Positions 25,021-33,491 of a stretch of DNA of 64,000 nucleotides are shown in pieces. The DNA lies in the NCBI GenBank assembly GCA_902786595.1, contig CADADB010000006.1:95277-159276 (forward strand). The letters run 5' to 3'. Under the pieces are notes generated by a model. The model did not search any database. It worked only from the letters and a program-made list of their open reading frames with translations, and was not told the DNA's origin. Source of the stretch: an uncultured Bacteroidota bacterium (GTDB taxonomy: Bacteria; Bacteroidota; Bacteroidia; Bacteroidales; WCHB1-69). Both the position numbers and the translations under genes were made by a program. The stretch's first letter is position 1, and every line of letters begins with the position of its first letter.

Positions 25021-26034
25021 TCACACATTCCTGTCGAAAACAAACCTCACCAACCGGGGCCACCGGCAACAGAATCCGCTGAAAGCAAGTCCAAATCTAG
25101 AATAGAAAAACTTTGTCATCCGCTGTTCCCGATTTTTCTTCTTGAAAAACAAGCGATTCACCTTTGAGAAACTTTGTCCACTCACAATGGCCTTGTAAGC
25201 ATTTTCCGCAGTCTTGAAAGCGTAGAAAAGTCCCTCGTACGTCACCCGGTTGCCAAAACCTCCCGCATCACCGATCAAGAGAATACGATCGTGTCTGACA
25301 TAATCCGAAGAGACTGTAATGACAGCACCTTTTATCGTTGTCTCTTCCAAATTCTTGTTTTCCAGAATGGTACGAAATTTTTCGATGCTGTTTTGATGGT
25401 CGCAGTAACCGACAGCATCGAAGTCATTGTTCGGAAAGCGGTAATAATATCCGCAGGAATAATCCTTTGACAACAAAACTTCTATTTCGTTTTTGCTGTT
25501 TTTCTCCATATATTGCTCCAAAATCAGCACCTTTTGGTCTTTTTGGAGCATCATTTGTCTCCGCACACAGCTGTTTGCTCCATCGGCCCCCACAAGGTAA
25601 TCACAAACCAACTCCGGACCGCTGGACAAAGTCACCACGATACTTCCGTCTTTCTCCTCGCGGAAACTCTTCAGTCCTTCATTCACAAAAAGTCCGCCTG
25701 TTTGCTCGTATTGTCGCAGCAGCTCGTGGTCGAACTTCTCACGTCGCACGATACGTATCTCATGGCTTGAATCAAATTCGCAGGTGTGCTTTCCGTTCAC
25801 GGTAACCTTGATGTGGCGGACAGGGTTATAATCGTACTGGAAATCAGGATAGAGCTCTGACAGCAGTTTGTAGGCCTTGTGCGTCAGTCCGCCGCCGCAG
25901 ATCTTGTCGCGGGGAAACTGTGCTTTGTCGAGCAGTGTCACGTCCACACCGGCCTTGTGCAGCAGGTAGGCGCAGACACTGCCTGCGGGTCCAGCACCTG
26001 CCACAATTACGCGTTTATGTTGAATCTCGTCCAT
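25021..26034 (-). CDS. FAD-dependent oxidoreductase of the geranylgeranyl reductase family
   Basis: 337 residues from the ATG at 26034; an ATG at 26058 would add eight residues and directly follow the upstream stop. The dinucleotide-binding motif is VIVAGAGPAGSVCAYLL, followed by FPRDKICGGG, the signature of geranylgeranyl reductase-type flavoproteins. The second FAD contact is LLIGDAGGFGNRVTYEG. Such enzymes saturate isoprenoid chains or act as halogenases and hydroxylases on various substrates; the substrate here cannot be told. It abuts the GH97 gene upstream but is functionally unrelated to it. Confidence 0.82.
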   Translation of the reverse strand: MDEIQHKRVIVAGAGPAGSVCAYLLHKAGVDVTLLDKAQFPRDKICGGGLTHKAYKLLSELYPDFQYDYNPVRHIKVTVNGKHTCEFDSSHEIRIVRREKFDHELLRQYEQTGGLFVNEGLKSFREEKDGSIVVTLSSGPELVCDYLVGADGANSCVRRQMMLQKDQKVLILEQYMEKNSKNEIEVLLSKDYSCGYYYRFPNNDFDAVGYCDHQNSIEKFRTILENKNLEETTIKGAVITVSSDYVRHDRILLIGDAGGFGNRVTYEGLFYAFKTAENAYKAIVSGQSFSKVNRLFFKKKNREQRMTKFFYSRFGLAFSGFCCRWPRLVRFVFDRNV

Positions 26035-26058
26035 ACTTTCAATTTCAACGGTCAACAT

Positions 26059-28104
26059 TCATCGAACCGTAATCGCGGTTCCCCCGCCCGGTGCCAACTC
26101 CATTTTCAGCTTTCCGTCGGCGGGAACGGTTACCGTTTTCTTCTGATAGTCAACGCCTTTTCGGTGGGCGTTGGGACCATCCACAAACATTGTGACCGTG
26201 CCGGAGGTGATGCCTAATGCCTTGAGGTCGATTTCGACGGTGCGGGCATTCCAGTCGGTGATGGCGCCGATGTACCAGGTGTCGCCTTTGCGTTTGGCGG
26301 AGACTATAAATTCCCCGACCCTGCCGTCTAAAATGCGGGTCTCGTCCCATACGGTGGGCACCTTGGCGATAAAATCGGTGCATTCGGGCTCCTGCATGTA
26401 GGCCGTGGGGGCATCGCAGAGCATCGCGAACGGCGCGTCAAAGACCATGTACTCAGCCAGTTGGCGGCAGCGTGTGCCTTGACTCATCGGCTCGTTCCAG
26501 CTCGGGAAGTAGCACCAGTAGGCCCCGTTGCGCATCGCGCCCTGCGTGAAGTCCATCGGACCCGCGAGCATCCGGATGAACGGAATCGTGACCTCGTACT
26601 TCACCATATCGGTCTTGCTGTCGGCCCATTTGCACTGCTCCAGCCCGAACACGCCTTCGTAGTTGAGCACATTCGGGTAGGTGCGGCTCAGCCCCGTGGG
26701 CTTGTACGCCCCGTGGAAGTCGATGAAGAGGTGGTATTTGGCGGCTATGGCGGCCATCCGTTCGTAGAAGTTGACCACAATCTGGTCATCGCGGTCCATG
26801 AAATCGACCTTGAAGCCCTTCACGCCCATCTCGGAATAGTGCTTGCAGACGCGCTCCATCTCCTTGTCCATCGCGGCGTAACCGGCCCACAATACGATGC
26901 CAACGCCCTTACTTTCAGCGTATTTCACCAACATCGGCAGATCTATTTCAGGCACCACCTGGAAAAGGTCGGCCTGCTTGTTCACGGCCCAGCCCTCGTC
27001 TAAAATCACGTATTCAATACCCTTATCCGCGGCAAAATCGATGTAGTATTTGTAGGTCTCGTTGTTGATGCCGGCCTTGAAATCCACGCCCCAGATGTTC
27101 CAGTTGTTCCACCAGTCCCATGCCACCTTGCCGGGCTTAATCCACGAGATGTCAGCCACTTTCGAAGGTTCGGAAAGCAGATAGACGAGGTCGTTGTCTG
27201 CCAAATCTTTATCCTCCGTGGTGATGGCGATGACGCGCCACGGAAAGTTTCTTGTGCCGGCGGTCTTGGCGATGTAGTTCTCGCGCTCTTTTACCACATA
27301 CTGTAGGTTATTGTGCCCGCCCTGCTCCCAGGTTTTTGGCAGCGGCGCAAAATAACCAATCATCGAGTTGCCCTCGGTGTGCTTGAGGTACATGCCCGGG
27401 TAGTCGTGCAGGTCGGCTTCGGTGATGACGGCGAAACGTCTGCGCAAACTATCCAAGTATCTCAAATCATTTTCTCTCCTATCGAAATATGATTCTCTGA
27501 CCAATAAGGGCAAAAAGGCCAGACGGTTGTCTTCCATATCGCGAAGTAACGTATCGGCATAGGTATTCTCAAAAGAGGTACAGAATTGTTCTGAAAAATC
27601 GCCGTTTTCCGCCGGTTTTCTATTGACATAAGGGATGTGTGCCCTAATGTCACCATTAAAATTCACAAAATTGAATTCCGCAATCTCATGCTTTACAACA
27701 ATAGAATCCTTCATTTTGGTCACAAAACGATAAGCGATGCCTGAGTTGTAAGCACGGAAAATTACTTGAAAGTTGCCTTTGAAGCTGATTTTCAACTCAT
27801 TGTATTGGTCTTTCACTTTGCTCTTCCGGTAAAAAGGTGCATCAATTTCTTGATTTACACTCCTCCGTTCTATTTTAGTCACTTTAGGATTCCGGCCTAA
27901 AATGGTGCCGTTGTCCAACTCCATACCGATGTCGCAATTCTTCAAAAAAGGGAGTCCGACCGTATAGACGGTGTATTGAAGTTGCCCGGATGAACCGTCT
28001 ATTTCCACAAAAATTTGTCTGTTGGGGGAATAGAGAGTCTCTTTTTGCGCGGAAAGGGTCATCAGCAGTCCGCAAAACAGCATCAGGAGGAGGTGTTTTT
28101 TCAT
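26059..28104 (-). CDS. glycoside hydrolase family 97, probable alpha-galactosidase
   Basis: 681 residues with a signal peptide (residues 1-19), so periplasmic or outer-membrane associated. An N-terminal beta-sandwich is followed by the catalytic barrel (ILDEGWAVN; GVKGFKVDFMDRDDQ near residue 433; VLNYEGVFGLEQ near 483) and a C-terminal sheet domain. In GH97 the retaining alpha-galactosidase group has an Asp nucleophile in the barrel, where the inverting alpha-glucosidases (SusB) rely on a Glu base elsewhere. The Asp in FKVDF points to the retaining type. That fits the galactose genes in the window but is inferred from memory of the family. Confidence 0.88.
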   Translation of the reverse strand: MKKHLLLMLFCGLLMTLSAQKETLYSPNRQIFVEIDGSSGQLQYTVYTVGLPFLKNCDIGMELDNGTILGRNPKVTKIERRSVNQEIDAPFYRKSKVKDQYNELKISFKGNFQVIFRAYNSGIAYRFVTKMKDSIVVKHEIAEFNFVNFNGDIRAHIPYVNRKPAENGDFSEQFCTSFENTYADTLLRDMEDNRLAFLPLLVRESYFDRRENDLRYLDSLRRRFAVITEADLHDYPGMYLKHTEGNSMIGYFAPLPKTWEQGGHNNLQYVVKERENYIAKTAGTRNFPWRVIAITTEDKDLADNDLVYLLSEPSKVADISWIKPGKVAWDWWNNWNIWGVDFKAGINNETYKYYIDFAADKGIEYVILDEGWAVNKQADLFQVVPEIDLPMLVKYAESKGVGIVLWAGYAAMDKEMERVCKHYSEMGVKGFKVDFMDRDDQIVVNFYERMAAIAAKYHLFIDFHGAYKPTGLSRTYPNVLNYEGVFGLEQCKWADSKTDMVKYEVTIPFIRMLAGPMDFTQGAMRNGAYWCYFPSWNEPMSQGTRCRQLAEYMVFDAPFAMLCDAPTAYMQEPECTDFIAKVPTVWDETRILDGRVGEFIVSAKRKGDTWYIGAITDWNARTVEIDLKALGITSGTVTMFVDGPNAHRKGVDYQKKTVTVPADGKLKMELAPGGGTAITVR

Positions 28105-28142
28105 AATGGAAGTTGTTTATGGTGTTAATAACGGTAATCCGC

Positions 28143-28170
28143 GTAGAGACGTTTCATGAAACGTCTCTAC
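28143..28170. repeat. 28-bp palindrome, GTAGAGACG family (copy 2)
   Basis: Identical base for base to the copy at 22503-22530. It lies in the spacer between rfbC and the GH97 gene, 16 bp beyond the rfbC stop. Confidence 0.85.
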
Positions 28171-28186
28171 AATCGGGAAATTCGGA

Positions 28187-28735
28187 TTAGTATTCAAACG
28201 GCGACACAAACGTGGCAAACGCCTCGCCGTGCATGTCCTTTTCAGAAGTGATGGGGTTCTCAATTTGCCAATCGATGTTCAAATCCTTGTCATTGAACAT
28301 GATACACCCCTCGGAGGCCTTGTTGTAGAAATTCGAGCATTTGTAGGCGAAAACGGTGTTATCCTCCAAGGCGGCGAAACCGTGTGCAAAGCCGGCAGGG
28401 ATGTAGAACTGACGGAAATTATCGGCGGTAAGCAACGTGGAAACGTACTGTCCGTATGTCGGACTGCCTTTGCGGATATCTACGGCGAAATCTCTTACCG
28501 AACCGCGCAGCACCCGCACGATTTTGGCCTGCGCGTAAGGCGGCTTCTGAAAATGCAACCCGCGCACCACACCCTTCTGCGAACACGACTGGTTGTCTTG
28601 CACGAAATCGTCTGTGATTCCTAACTCCTTGTAGCGTTGCTCGTTATAACTCTCGAAAAAATACCCGCGGTCATCCTTGAAAACCGTCGGCTCAATGATT
28701 AACAATCCTTCAATTTGTGTTTTTATTATTTCCAT
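28187..28735 (-). CDS. rfbC: dTDP-4-dehydrorhamnose 3,5-epimerase
   Basis: 182 residues, the usual length. It carries the cupin signature with FKDDRGYFFESY, the catalytic His61 in VRGLHFQKPP, and IPAGFAHGFAAL (about 112-123). It catalyses the third step of dTDP-L-rhamnose synthesis for polysaccharides. The other rfb genes (A, B, D) are not in the window, so this copy is detached from a surface-sugar cluster. Its 3' spacer has a 28-bp palindrome and its 5' spacer a 7-bp array. Confidence 0.95.
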   Translation of the reverse strand: MEIIKTQIEGLLIIEPTVFKDDRGYFFESYNEQRYKELGITDDFVQDNQSCSQKGVVRGLHFQKPPYAQAKIVRVLRGSVRDFAVDIRKGSPTYGQYVSTLLTADNFRQFYIPAGFAHGFAALEDNTVFAYKCSNFYNKASEGCIMFNDKDLNIDWQIENPITSEKDMHGEAFATFVSPFEY

Positions 28736-28740
28736 TATTC

Positions 28741-28775
28741 TAGTGAATAGTGATCAGTGATTAGTGAACTATGAT
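28741..28775. repeat. 7-bp tandem array, unit YAGTGAW, 5 units
   Basis: TAGTGAA, TAGTGAT, CAGTGAT, TAGTGAA, CTATGAT, beginning 6 bp upstream of the rfbC start codon, so it occupies the rfbC leader position. Confidence 0.75.
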
Positions 28776-28787
28776 AGGTGGATGTCT

Positions 28788-28815
28788 GTAGAGACGCTAT
28801 GCATAGCGTCTCTAC
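28788..28815. repeat. 28-bp palindrome, GTAGAGACG family (variant copy 3)
   Basis: Same outer nine bases as copies 1 and 2, but the centre is CTATGCATAG instead of TTTCATGAAA, with the dyad kept. It is flanked by a further inverted pair, ATAGGTG (28774-28780) and CACCTAT (28816-28822). Confidence 0.8.
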
Positions 28816-28823
28816 ACCTATCC

Positions 28824-28865
28824 AATTTTCATCATTCATCATTTTTCATTCTACATTGTACATTG
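28824..28865. repeat. 7-bp tandem array, unit WACATTS/ATCATTY, 6 units
   Basis: AATTTTC, ATCATTC, ATCATTT, TTCATTC, TACATTG (twice); ends 2 bp from the stop codon of the ClC gene. The unit drifts along the array while the period holds. Confidence 0.7.
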
Positions 28866-28867
28866 AA

Positions 28868-30655
28868 TCAGTCTTCGGAGTTGTCCGCAATAAACGTCTG
28901 GTATTCCGACAAGAACTTTGCTTTGGAGACAAATCCGATATATTTCCGGTCGCGGGTGATGACGGGCATGTTGAAATTACCGGTTCGTTTGAACTTCTCC
29001 AGCACTACGGCGGCGGTGTCATCATCGTAGATGAACTCTTCGGGCTCAATCATCAGATCTTCAACATGGATAGTGTCGTACAATTCTTGTTTGAAAATGG
29101 TTTCACGATGGTCATCCATCACCAGTAAACCCGCAAAGTAGTTGTCTTCACCAGTCACCACGAAAAGGTTGCGTTTGCAGTGTGCGATGACCTCTGTGTA
29201 GGTGCGGAGCGTGCTGTGTACGGGAACCGTGAGTATATTTGTATCAATAGTCTGATGCCAGTGCAGTTTGCGCAGCGCGTATTTGTCTTTGTTGTGGGTA
29301 CGGAGGTTGTCCTTCTCGGCTAAGGGCTGCGTATAGACGGAATATTTCTCGAAAGGGTTGACGCAGAGGTAGGAGCAGGCGGCGGTGACCATCAACGGAA
29401 TCAGCAGCGTGTAACCTGTTGAGGATTCGGCAATTAGGAACATGGCCGTGAGCGGGGCCTGCATCACTCCTGTCATCACGCCGGCCATGCCCGCAAGGAT
29501 GAAGTTGACGTAAGGCAGATCCACATGGAGGAAGACCTGCGCCACGTGTGCAACCAGAAATCCGACAAATGCACCGATGAAGAGGGTAGGGGCGAAAACG
29601 CCGCCCACGCCGCCGGCTGTGGTAGTGAAGGTGGTGGCAAAGACTTTCATCAGGATGATGCCGATGATGGCCAACACTAACAGACCTTCGTGTCCCATTG
29701 CGCCTAACAGAGGCGAGTTGTTAAAGACGGAAATCCACTCGCCGTGCAACAAATCGTTGACATTATTGTAGCCTTCGCCGTAGAATGCCGGGAAAAGATA
29801 GATGAGCAAACACAGTGCTATCGAGCCAATTAACGCCCGCACATAAACCTTCTTGATGCGGCGCATCTGCTTCTCAATCCAGCGCGACATTCGCAGGAAA
29901 TAGACGGAGATGAAGCCGCAGAGCACGCCCAGAATGATGTAAAATGGGATGTTGCCCACCGAGAATCCCTGTGTCGCATCAATGGTGAACATCACGTCTT
30001 GACCCAGGAAAAGGACGGACATTACTGTCCCTGTGGCGGCGGAGAGCAGCAACGGCAGAATCGCGCTGCCCGTAAGGTCGAGCATCAGTACCTCGAAGGT
30101 GAAGACCAGCGCGGCGATAGGTGCCTTGAAGATAGCTGCCATGGCCGCCGTGGAGCCGCAGGCCAGCAACAAGGTGGTCTGTTTCGTGTTGAGGTGGAAA
30201 AAGCGCGCCACGTTCGAGCCGATGGCGCTACCGGTGAGCACGATGGGCGCCTCCAGTCCCACGGAACCGCCGAACCCGACGGTGATGGCACTCGCCACCA
30301 TGGAGGAATAGACGTTGTGAAACCGCAACATGCCGTCGCTCTTGCAGATGGACTTCAGCACGATGCTCACGCCGTGGCTGAGGTTGTCGCGCACCACGCG
30401 CCGCACGAACAGAAGCGTGAGGAAAATGCCGATGGGCGGGAAAATCAGGTAGAGGTAGTTGACATCGGCCACAGGGAACGCCTGGCTCAGCAACCGAGTG
30501 GTGAAGTGCAGCAGGTTCTTGATGATAATAGCCGCAGCGGCTCCCAGCATGCCAATCACCACGCTGAGAATCAGCACCATGGTCTTGTCCTTGAAGTGCC
30601 GTTTGAAGAACCGCCTGCAACGGGCGATGAAATATAGAAACCTCCTGCTTTTCAT
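28868..30655 (-). CDS. ClC-family chloride channel/antiporter with C-terminal CBS region
   Basis: 595 residues from the ATG at 30655, supported by the promoter at 30673-30680; the frame is open further upstream. The ClC pore motifs are GGSVGLEAPIV (the GxEGP-type loop) and GGVGGVFAPTLFIG (the GxFxP loop), set in about 11 helical segments. The last 120 residues form a CBS-domain region (DLMIEPEEFIYDDDT, then FNMPVITRDRKYIGFVS), which usually senses adenine nucleotides. Whether it is a channel or an H+/Cl- exchanger cannot be settled; the GLE in place of GRE/GKE is noteworthy. Confidence 0.92.
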   Translation of the reverse strand: MKSRRFLYFIARCRRFFKRHFKDKTMVLILSVVIGMLGAAAAIIIKNLLHFTTRLLSQAFPVADVNYLYLIFPPIGIFLTLLFVRRVVRDNLSHGVSIVLKSICKSDGMLRFHNVYSSMVASAITVGFGGSVGLEAPIVLTGSAIGSNVARFFHLNTKQTTLLLACGSTAAMAAIFKAPIAALVFTFEVLMLDLTGSAILPLLLSAATGTVMSVLFLGQDVMFTIDATQGFSVGNIPFYIILGVLCGFISVYFLRMSRWIEKQMRRIKKVYVRALIGSIALCLLIYLFPAFYGEGYNNVNDLLHGEWISVFNNSPLLGAMGHEGLLVLAIIGIILMKVFATTFTTTAGGVGGVFAPTLFIGAFVGFLVAHVAQVFLHVDLPYVNFILAGMAGVMTGVMQAPLTAMFLIAESSTGYTLLIPLMVTAACSYLCVNPFEKYSVYTQPLAEKDNLRTHNKDKYALRKLHWHQTIDTNILTVPVHSTLRTYTEVIAHCKRNLFVVTGEDNYFAGLLVMDDHRETIFKQELYDTIHVEDLMIEPEEFIYDDDTAAVVLEKFKRTGNFNMPVITRDRKYIGFVSKAKFLSEYQTFIADNSED

Positions 30656-30672
30656 ATTGCAAACTCGGGCGG

Positions 30673-30680
30673 CAAATGTA
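30673..30680 (-). promoter_or_regulatory. -7 promoter element for the ClC gene
   Basis: CAAATGTA (TACATTTG on the minus strand), 18 bp before the chosen start codon. Confidence 0.55.
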
Positions 30681-30711
30681 CATAATTTTCGATATGGTGC
30701 AATATATTTTG

Positions 30712-30719
30712 TATTTTTG
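30712..30719 (+). promoter_or_regulatory. -7 promoter element for the 30734-33465 genes
   Basis: TATTTTTG, 15 bp before the start codon of the secreted protein gene; divergent from the ClC promoter. Confidence 0.6.
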
Positions 30720-30733
30720 CCGTTTGTTTTCAG

Positions 30734-31690
30734 ATGTTCAAACGCATTTTGATTATATCGGCATTGGTCCTGCTCTGCGGAACAACAGCTTTCTCCCAAA
30801 AGAAGGCCGATTTCCGTATGTGGGAGGACAGCTTAATCCATCTTCGCGACCAAGTGATGGCCGAACCTGATGAAACGACACGCTTGGCCCTGAACGAGGA
30901 TTTCATGACTCTCTTGGAAGAGGTGCTGCAAATGCCCGATGCCTTCAAATTCACGTGGGATTCTGTCAAAAATTTCAGCGTACTGGCTTCACCTGACAAT
31001 GTTTTCAAAATTTTCACCTGGTATGTCGTGAAAAACAACTACGACATTGAGAATTTTGGTTTCATCCATGTTTATAATGAAGGTCGCAGAAAGCATGTCA
31101 TCTATCCGCTATACGACAAAAGGCAGAATATAGATTACCCCAAGACGCTGGTGGGCAACCACAACCGCTGGTACGGCGCGGTCTATTACAAACTGATTCC
31201 CGTGAAGGACAAGAATACCACCTATTACACCTTGTTAGGATGGAATGGCAACAATCTTTTTACTAATCAGAAACTTATTGAAATTCTGCATTTTAACAAA
31301 GACATGACTCCAATTTTCGGCGGTCGGGTCTTTAAAAATTATACCGAAAAAGTGGCGCGGGTGATTTTCGAATACTCCAAAAACGCCAACATGTATCTTA
31401 ACTTCGAGAATCAGGAATACCTTGTCAGTACCGGCAAATACAACCCCAAGACACACGATTTCGACTACAAACGGATGCGTTGCGACATGATCATTTTTGA
31501 GGAACTGATCCCAATGGACGAATCCATGAAGAACGTGTCGGCCTATATGGTACCTGAATCCAGCTTGAATCAAGGGTTTATCGAAGAAGATGGCAAGTGG
31601 GTTTTTCAAAAAAATGTGCGTGGTTCAAACCCCGACAAAGCGCGTCCCGATTTTCAACATAAAAACCGAAACTATTATTCTGTACAATAA
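30734..31690 (+). CDS. conserved secreted protein of unknown function
   Basis: 318 residues with a signal peptide (MFKRILIISALVLLCGTTAF, cleavage near SQ). The mature part has regular spacing of aromatic residues (NHNRWYGAVYYKLIP, then YYTLLGWNGNNLFTNQK) and no recognised catalytic motif. I have seen similar proteins only as Bacteroidota hypotheticals. It is 3 bp from manA and under the same promoter, so expression is coupled to manA. Confidence 0.75.
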   Translation: MFKRILIISALVLLCGTTAFSQKKADFRMWEDSLIHLRDQVMAEPDETTRLALNEDFMTLLEEVLQMPDAFKFTWDSVKNFSVLASPDNVFKIFTWYVVKNNYDIENFGFIHVYNEGRRKHVIYPLYDKRQNIDYPKTLVGNHNRWYGAVYYKLIPVKDKNTTYYTLLGWNGNNLFTNQKLIEILHFNKDMTPIFGGRVFKNYTEKVARVIFEYSKNANMYLNFENQEYLVSTGKYNPKTHDFDYKRMRCDMIIFEELIPMDESMKNVSAYMVPESSLNQGFIEEDGKWVFQKNVRGSNPDKARPDFQHKNRNYYSVQ

Positions 31691-31693
31691 GAT

Positions 31694-32677
31694 ATGTCAA
31701 CTTTATATCCCTTGAAATTCACGCCCATTCTGAAAGAAAAAATCTGGGGCGGCAACAAAATCGAAACCATTCTCAAACACAAAATCAGCCCGTTGAAAAA
31801 CTGCGGCGAAAGCTGGGAGATTTCCGGCATCGTGGATGACGAGTCCGTGGTCGCCAACGGCTTCTTGGCTGAAAATAACCTCAACGAGCTGATGGAAATC
31901 TACCTCACCGACCTTGTGGGAGAGAAAAATTACGAAAAATACGGGTTGGGCTTCCCGCTGCTCATCAAATACATTGATGCACAGGATAATCTTTCCGTGC
32001 AGGTGCATCCGGATGATGAATTCGCTCAAGAAAAATACGGTCAGAACGGCAAAACCGAAATGTGGCATGTCATCCAGGCGGACGAAGGTGCCGGCTTGTA
32101 TGTCGGTTTCAATCAGAAGATTACCGCACAACAATATATGGATGCCGTGGAGAACGGCACGTTGGAGGACTACCTCAAATTCTATCCCGTAAAATCTGGC
32201 GACACCTTCATGATCCCCGCAGGCACGGTGCACGCCATCGGAAAAGGGGTGCTTTTGGCTGAAATTCAACAACCCTCCGACATCACCTTCCGCATCTACG
32301 ACTGGAACCGTGTGGACGAACAAGGAAACAGCCGCGAACTACACACCGAGGAGGCATTCGAAGCTATCCACTCCGAGGAAAATCTGGCTGATTTTCAAGT
32401 ACATTACGAACATGAGATGAACAAAACCATAACGCTCGTGCATTCGCCGTACTTCAACACCAACCTTTTGGAAATGGACATGCAAGTGGATAAATCGTTC
32501 GTCCAATTAGACTCTTTTGTGATCTATATGTGTCTGGAAGGCAGCGCTTTTCTCGTGTCTGGCGATTCTAAAGAAAGACTTGAAACCGGAGAGGTGGTGT
32601 TGATTCCTGCCGAAATCGACCAGTTGCAAATCATCCCCGACCCAAAAGCGAAACTGTTAGAGGTTTATTGTTCATAA
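31694..32677 (+). CDS. manA: mannose-6-phosphate isomerase, class I
   Basis: 327 residues, a cupin zinc enzyme interconverting mannose 6-phosphate and fructose 6-phosphate. The zinc ligands are in VQVHPDDEFA (near residue 101), a Glu in GKTEMWHV, and the His of PAGTVHAIGKG (near 177). It is the second gene of a three-gene plus-strand run. The GH92 alpha-mannosidase at 52151 could supply mannose, but the genes are far apart and no mannose kinase is present here. Confidence 0.93.
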   Translation: MSTLYPLKFTPILKEKIWGGNKIETILKHKISPLKNCGESWEISGIVDDESVVANGFLAENNLNELMEIYLTDLVGEKNYEKYGLGFPLLIKYIDAQDNLSVQVHPDDEFAQEKYGQNGKTEMWHVIQADEGAGLYVGFNQKITAQQYMDAVENGTLEDYLKFYPVKSGDTFMIPAGTVHAIGKGVLLAEIQQPSDITFRIYDWNRVDEQGNSRELHTEEAFEAIHSEENLADFQVHYEHEMNKTITLVHSPYFNTNLLEMDMQVDKSFVQLDSFVIYMCLEGSAFLVSGDSKERLETGEVVLIPAEIDQLQIIPDPKAKLLEVYCS

Positions 32678-32682
32678 CCATC

Positions 32683-32738
32683 ACAGCCATTGGCTATTGG
32701 CCATTCGCTAAAAGCCAACAGTTAAAAGCTAACAGCCA
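32683..32738. repeat. 7-bp tandem array, 8 units, mixed strand sense
   Basis: Eight in-register heptamers: TTGGCTA-type units in the first half and the complementary sense (AAAGCCA, ACAGTTA, AAAGCTA, ACAGCCA) in the second, starting 5 bp after the manA stop and ending 4 bp before the next start. The switch of sense without loss of register makes an imperfect hairpin. Confidence 0.85.
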
Positions 32739-32742
32739 GAAA

Positions 32743-33465
32743 ATGTTTCATTTCAAGCAGTTTGACTTAGCGCACGAACGCAGTACCCTGAAAATCGGAA
32801 CTGATGCGCTGCTGCTGGCTGCGCTTACTTCGGTTGATACTGCCCGATCGGTGCTTGACATTGGCTGCGGCTGCGGGGTCATCGCCTTCTGTCTGGCACA
32901 GAAACTTGCAGAAAATCAGATTATTCCGAATATTGTTGGAATTGACGTGGATGCGGATTCCATCACGGAGGCGCGTGAAAATGCCACTCAATTCCCTCTT
33001 CTTCCCAATAACAGTATCCATTTTGAACAAATCTGTCTGCAAGACTTTGCAAATCAGGATAATGCTTGCCGTTTTGATCTCATAGTAAGTAATCCTCCCT
33101 ATTTTCATGGAGATCTTAAACCACAGGATAAAAACAAGTTACAAAGCAAGCATGGCGACGGTCAACTTTCTTTTTCGGAATTGGTGGACGGTGTTGACAA
33201 TCTCCTTTCTCCTGACGGTCGTTTCGCGCTGATTCTGCCGCCTACGGAAATGGTTGAATTTCATCAACTTACCATTGAAAAATGGCATTGTTTGAAAACC
33301 GTTTACATCCGTCCCACCACGAGAAAGCCGATTTTCCGTGTGGTGCGCGAATATGGACACCATCATCATTCAGAAGAAGAACAATATCTCAATATCCGGG
33401 ATGCAGAATTGCAATATACACAGGAATATTTGGCGCTTGTAAAACCATATTTGACAATATGTTAG
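32743..33465 (+). CDS. tRNA1(Val) adenine-37 N6-methyltransferase (TrmN6/YfiC type)
   Basis: 240 residues. MFHFKQFDLAHERSTLKIGT is the typical N-terminus of this family, so the start is the ATG at 32743; the open frame extends to 32668, but that extension would be encoded wholly by the 7-bp array. The SAM-binding motif is VLDIGCGCGVI (near residue 38) and the N6-adenine catalytic motif is VSNPPYF (near 116). It methylates A37 of tRNA-Val(1) in E. coli; the same target is likely here. Confidence 0.9.
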   Translation: MFHFKQFDLAHERSTLKIGTDALLLAALTSVDTARSVLDIGCGCGVIAFCLAQKLAENQIIPNIVGIDVDADSITEARENATQFPLLPNNSIHFEQICLQDFANQDNACRFDLIVSNPPYFHGDLKPQDKNKLQSKHGDGQLSFSELVDGVDNLLSPDGRFALILPPTEMVEFHQLTIEKWHCLKTVYIRPTTRKPIFRVVREYGHHHHSEEEQYLNIRDAELQYTQEYLALVKPYLTIC

Positions 33466-33491
33466 GCAAGAGCTGTCGTCCCTAAGCAGTA

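Noticed and set aside
26461-27003. 180-codon plus-strand open frame opposite GH97
   Set aside because: Antisense to the catalytic domain; biased composition only.
32668-32742. N-terminal extension of the methyltransferase to 32668
   Set aside because: The extra codons are the heptamer array; the conserved family N-terminus begins at 32743.
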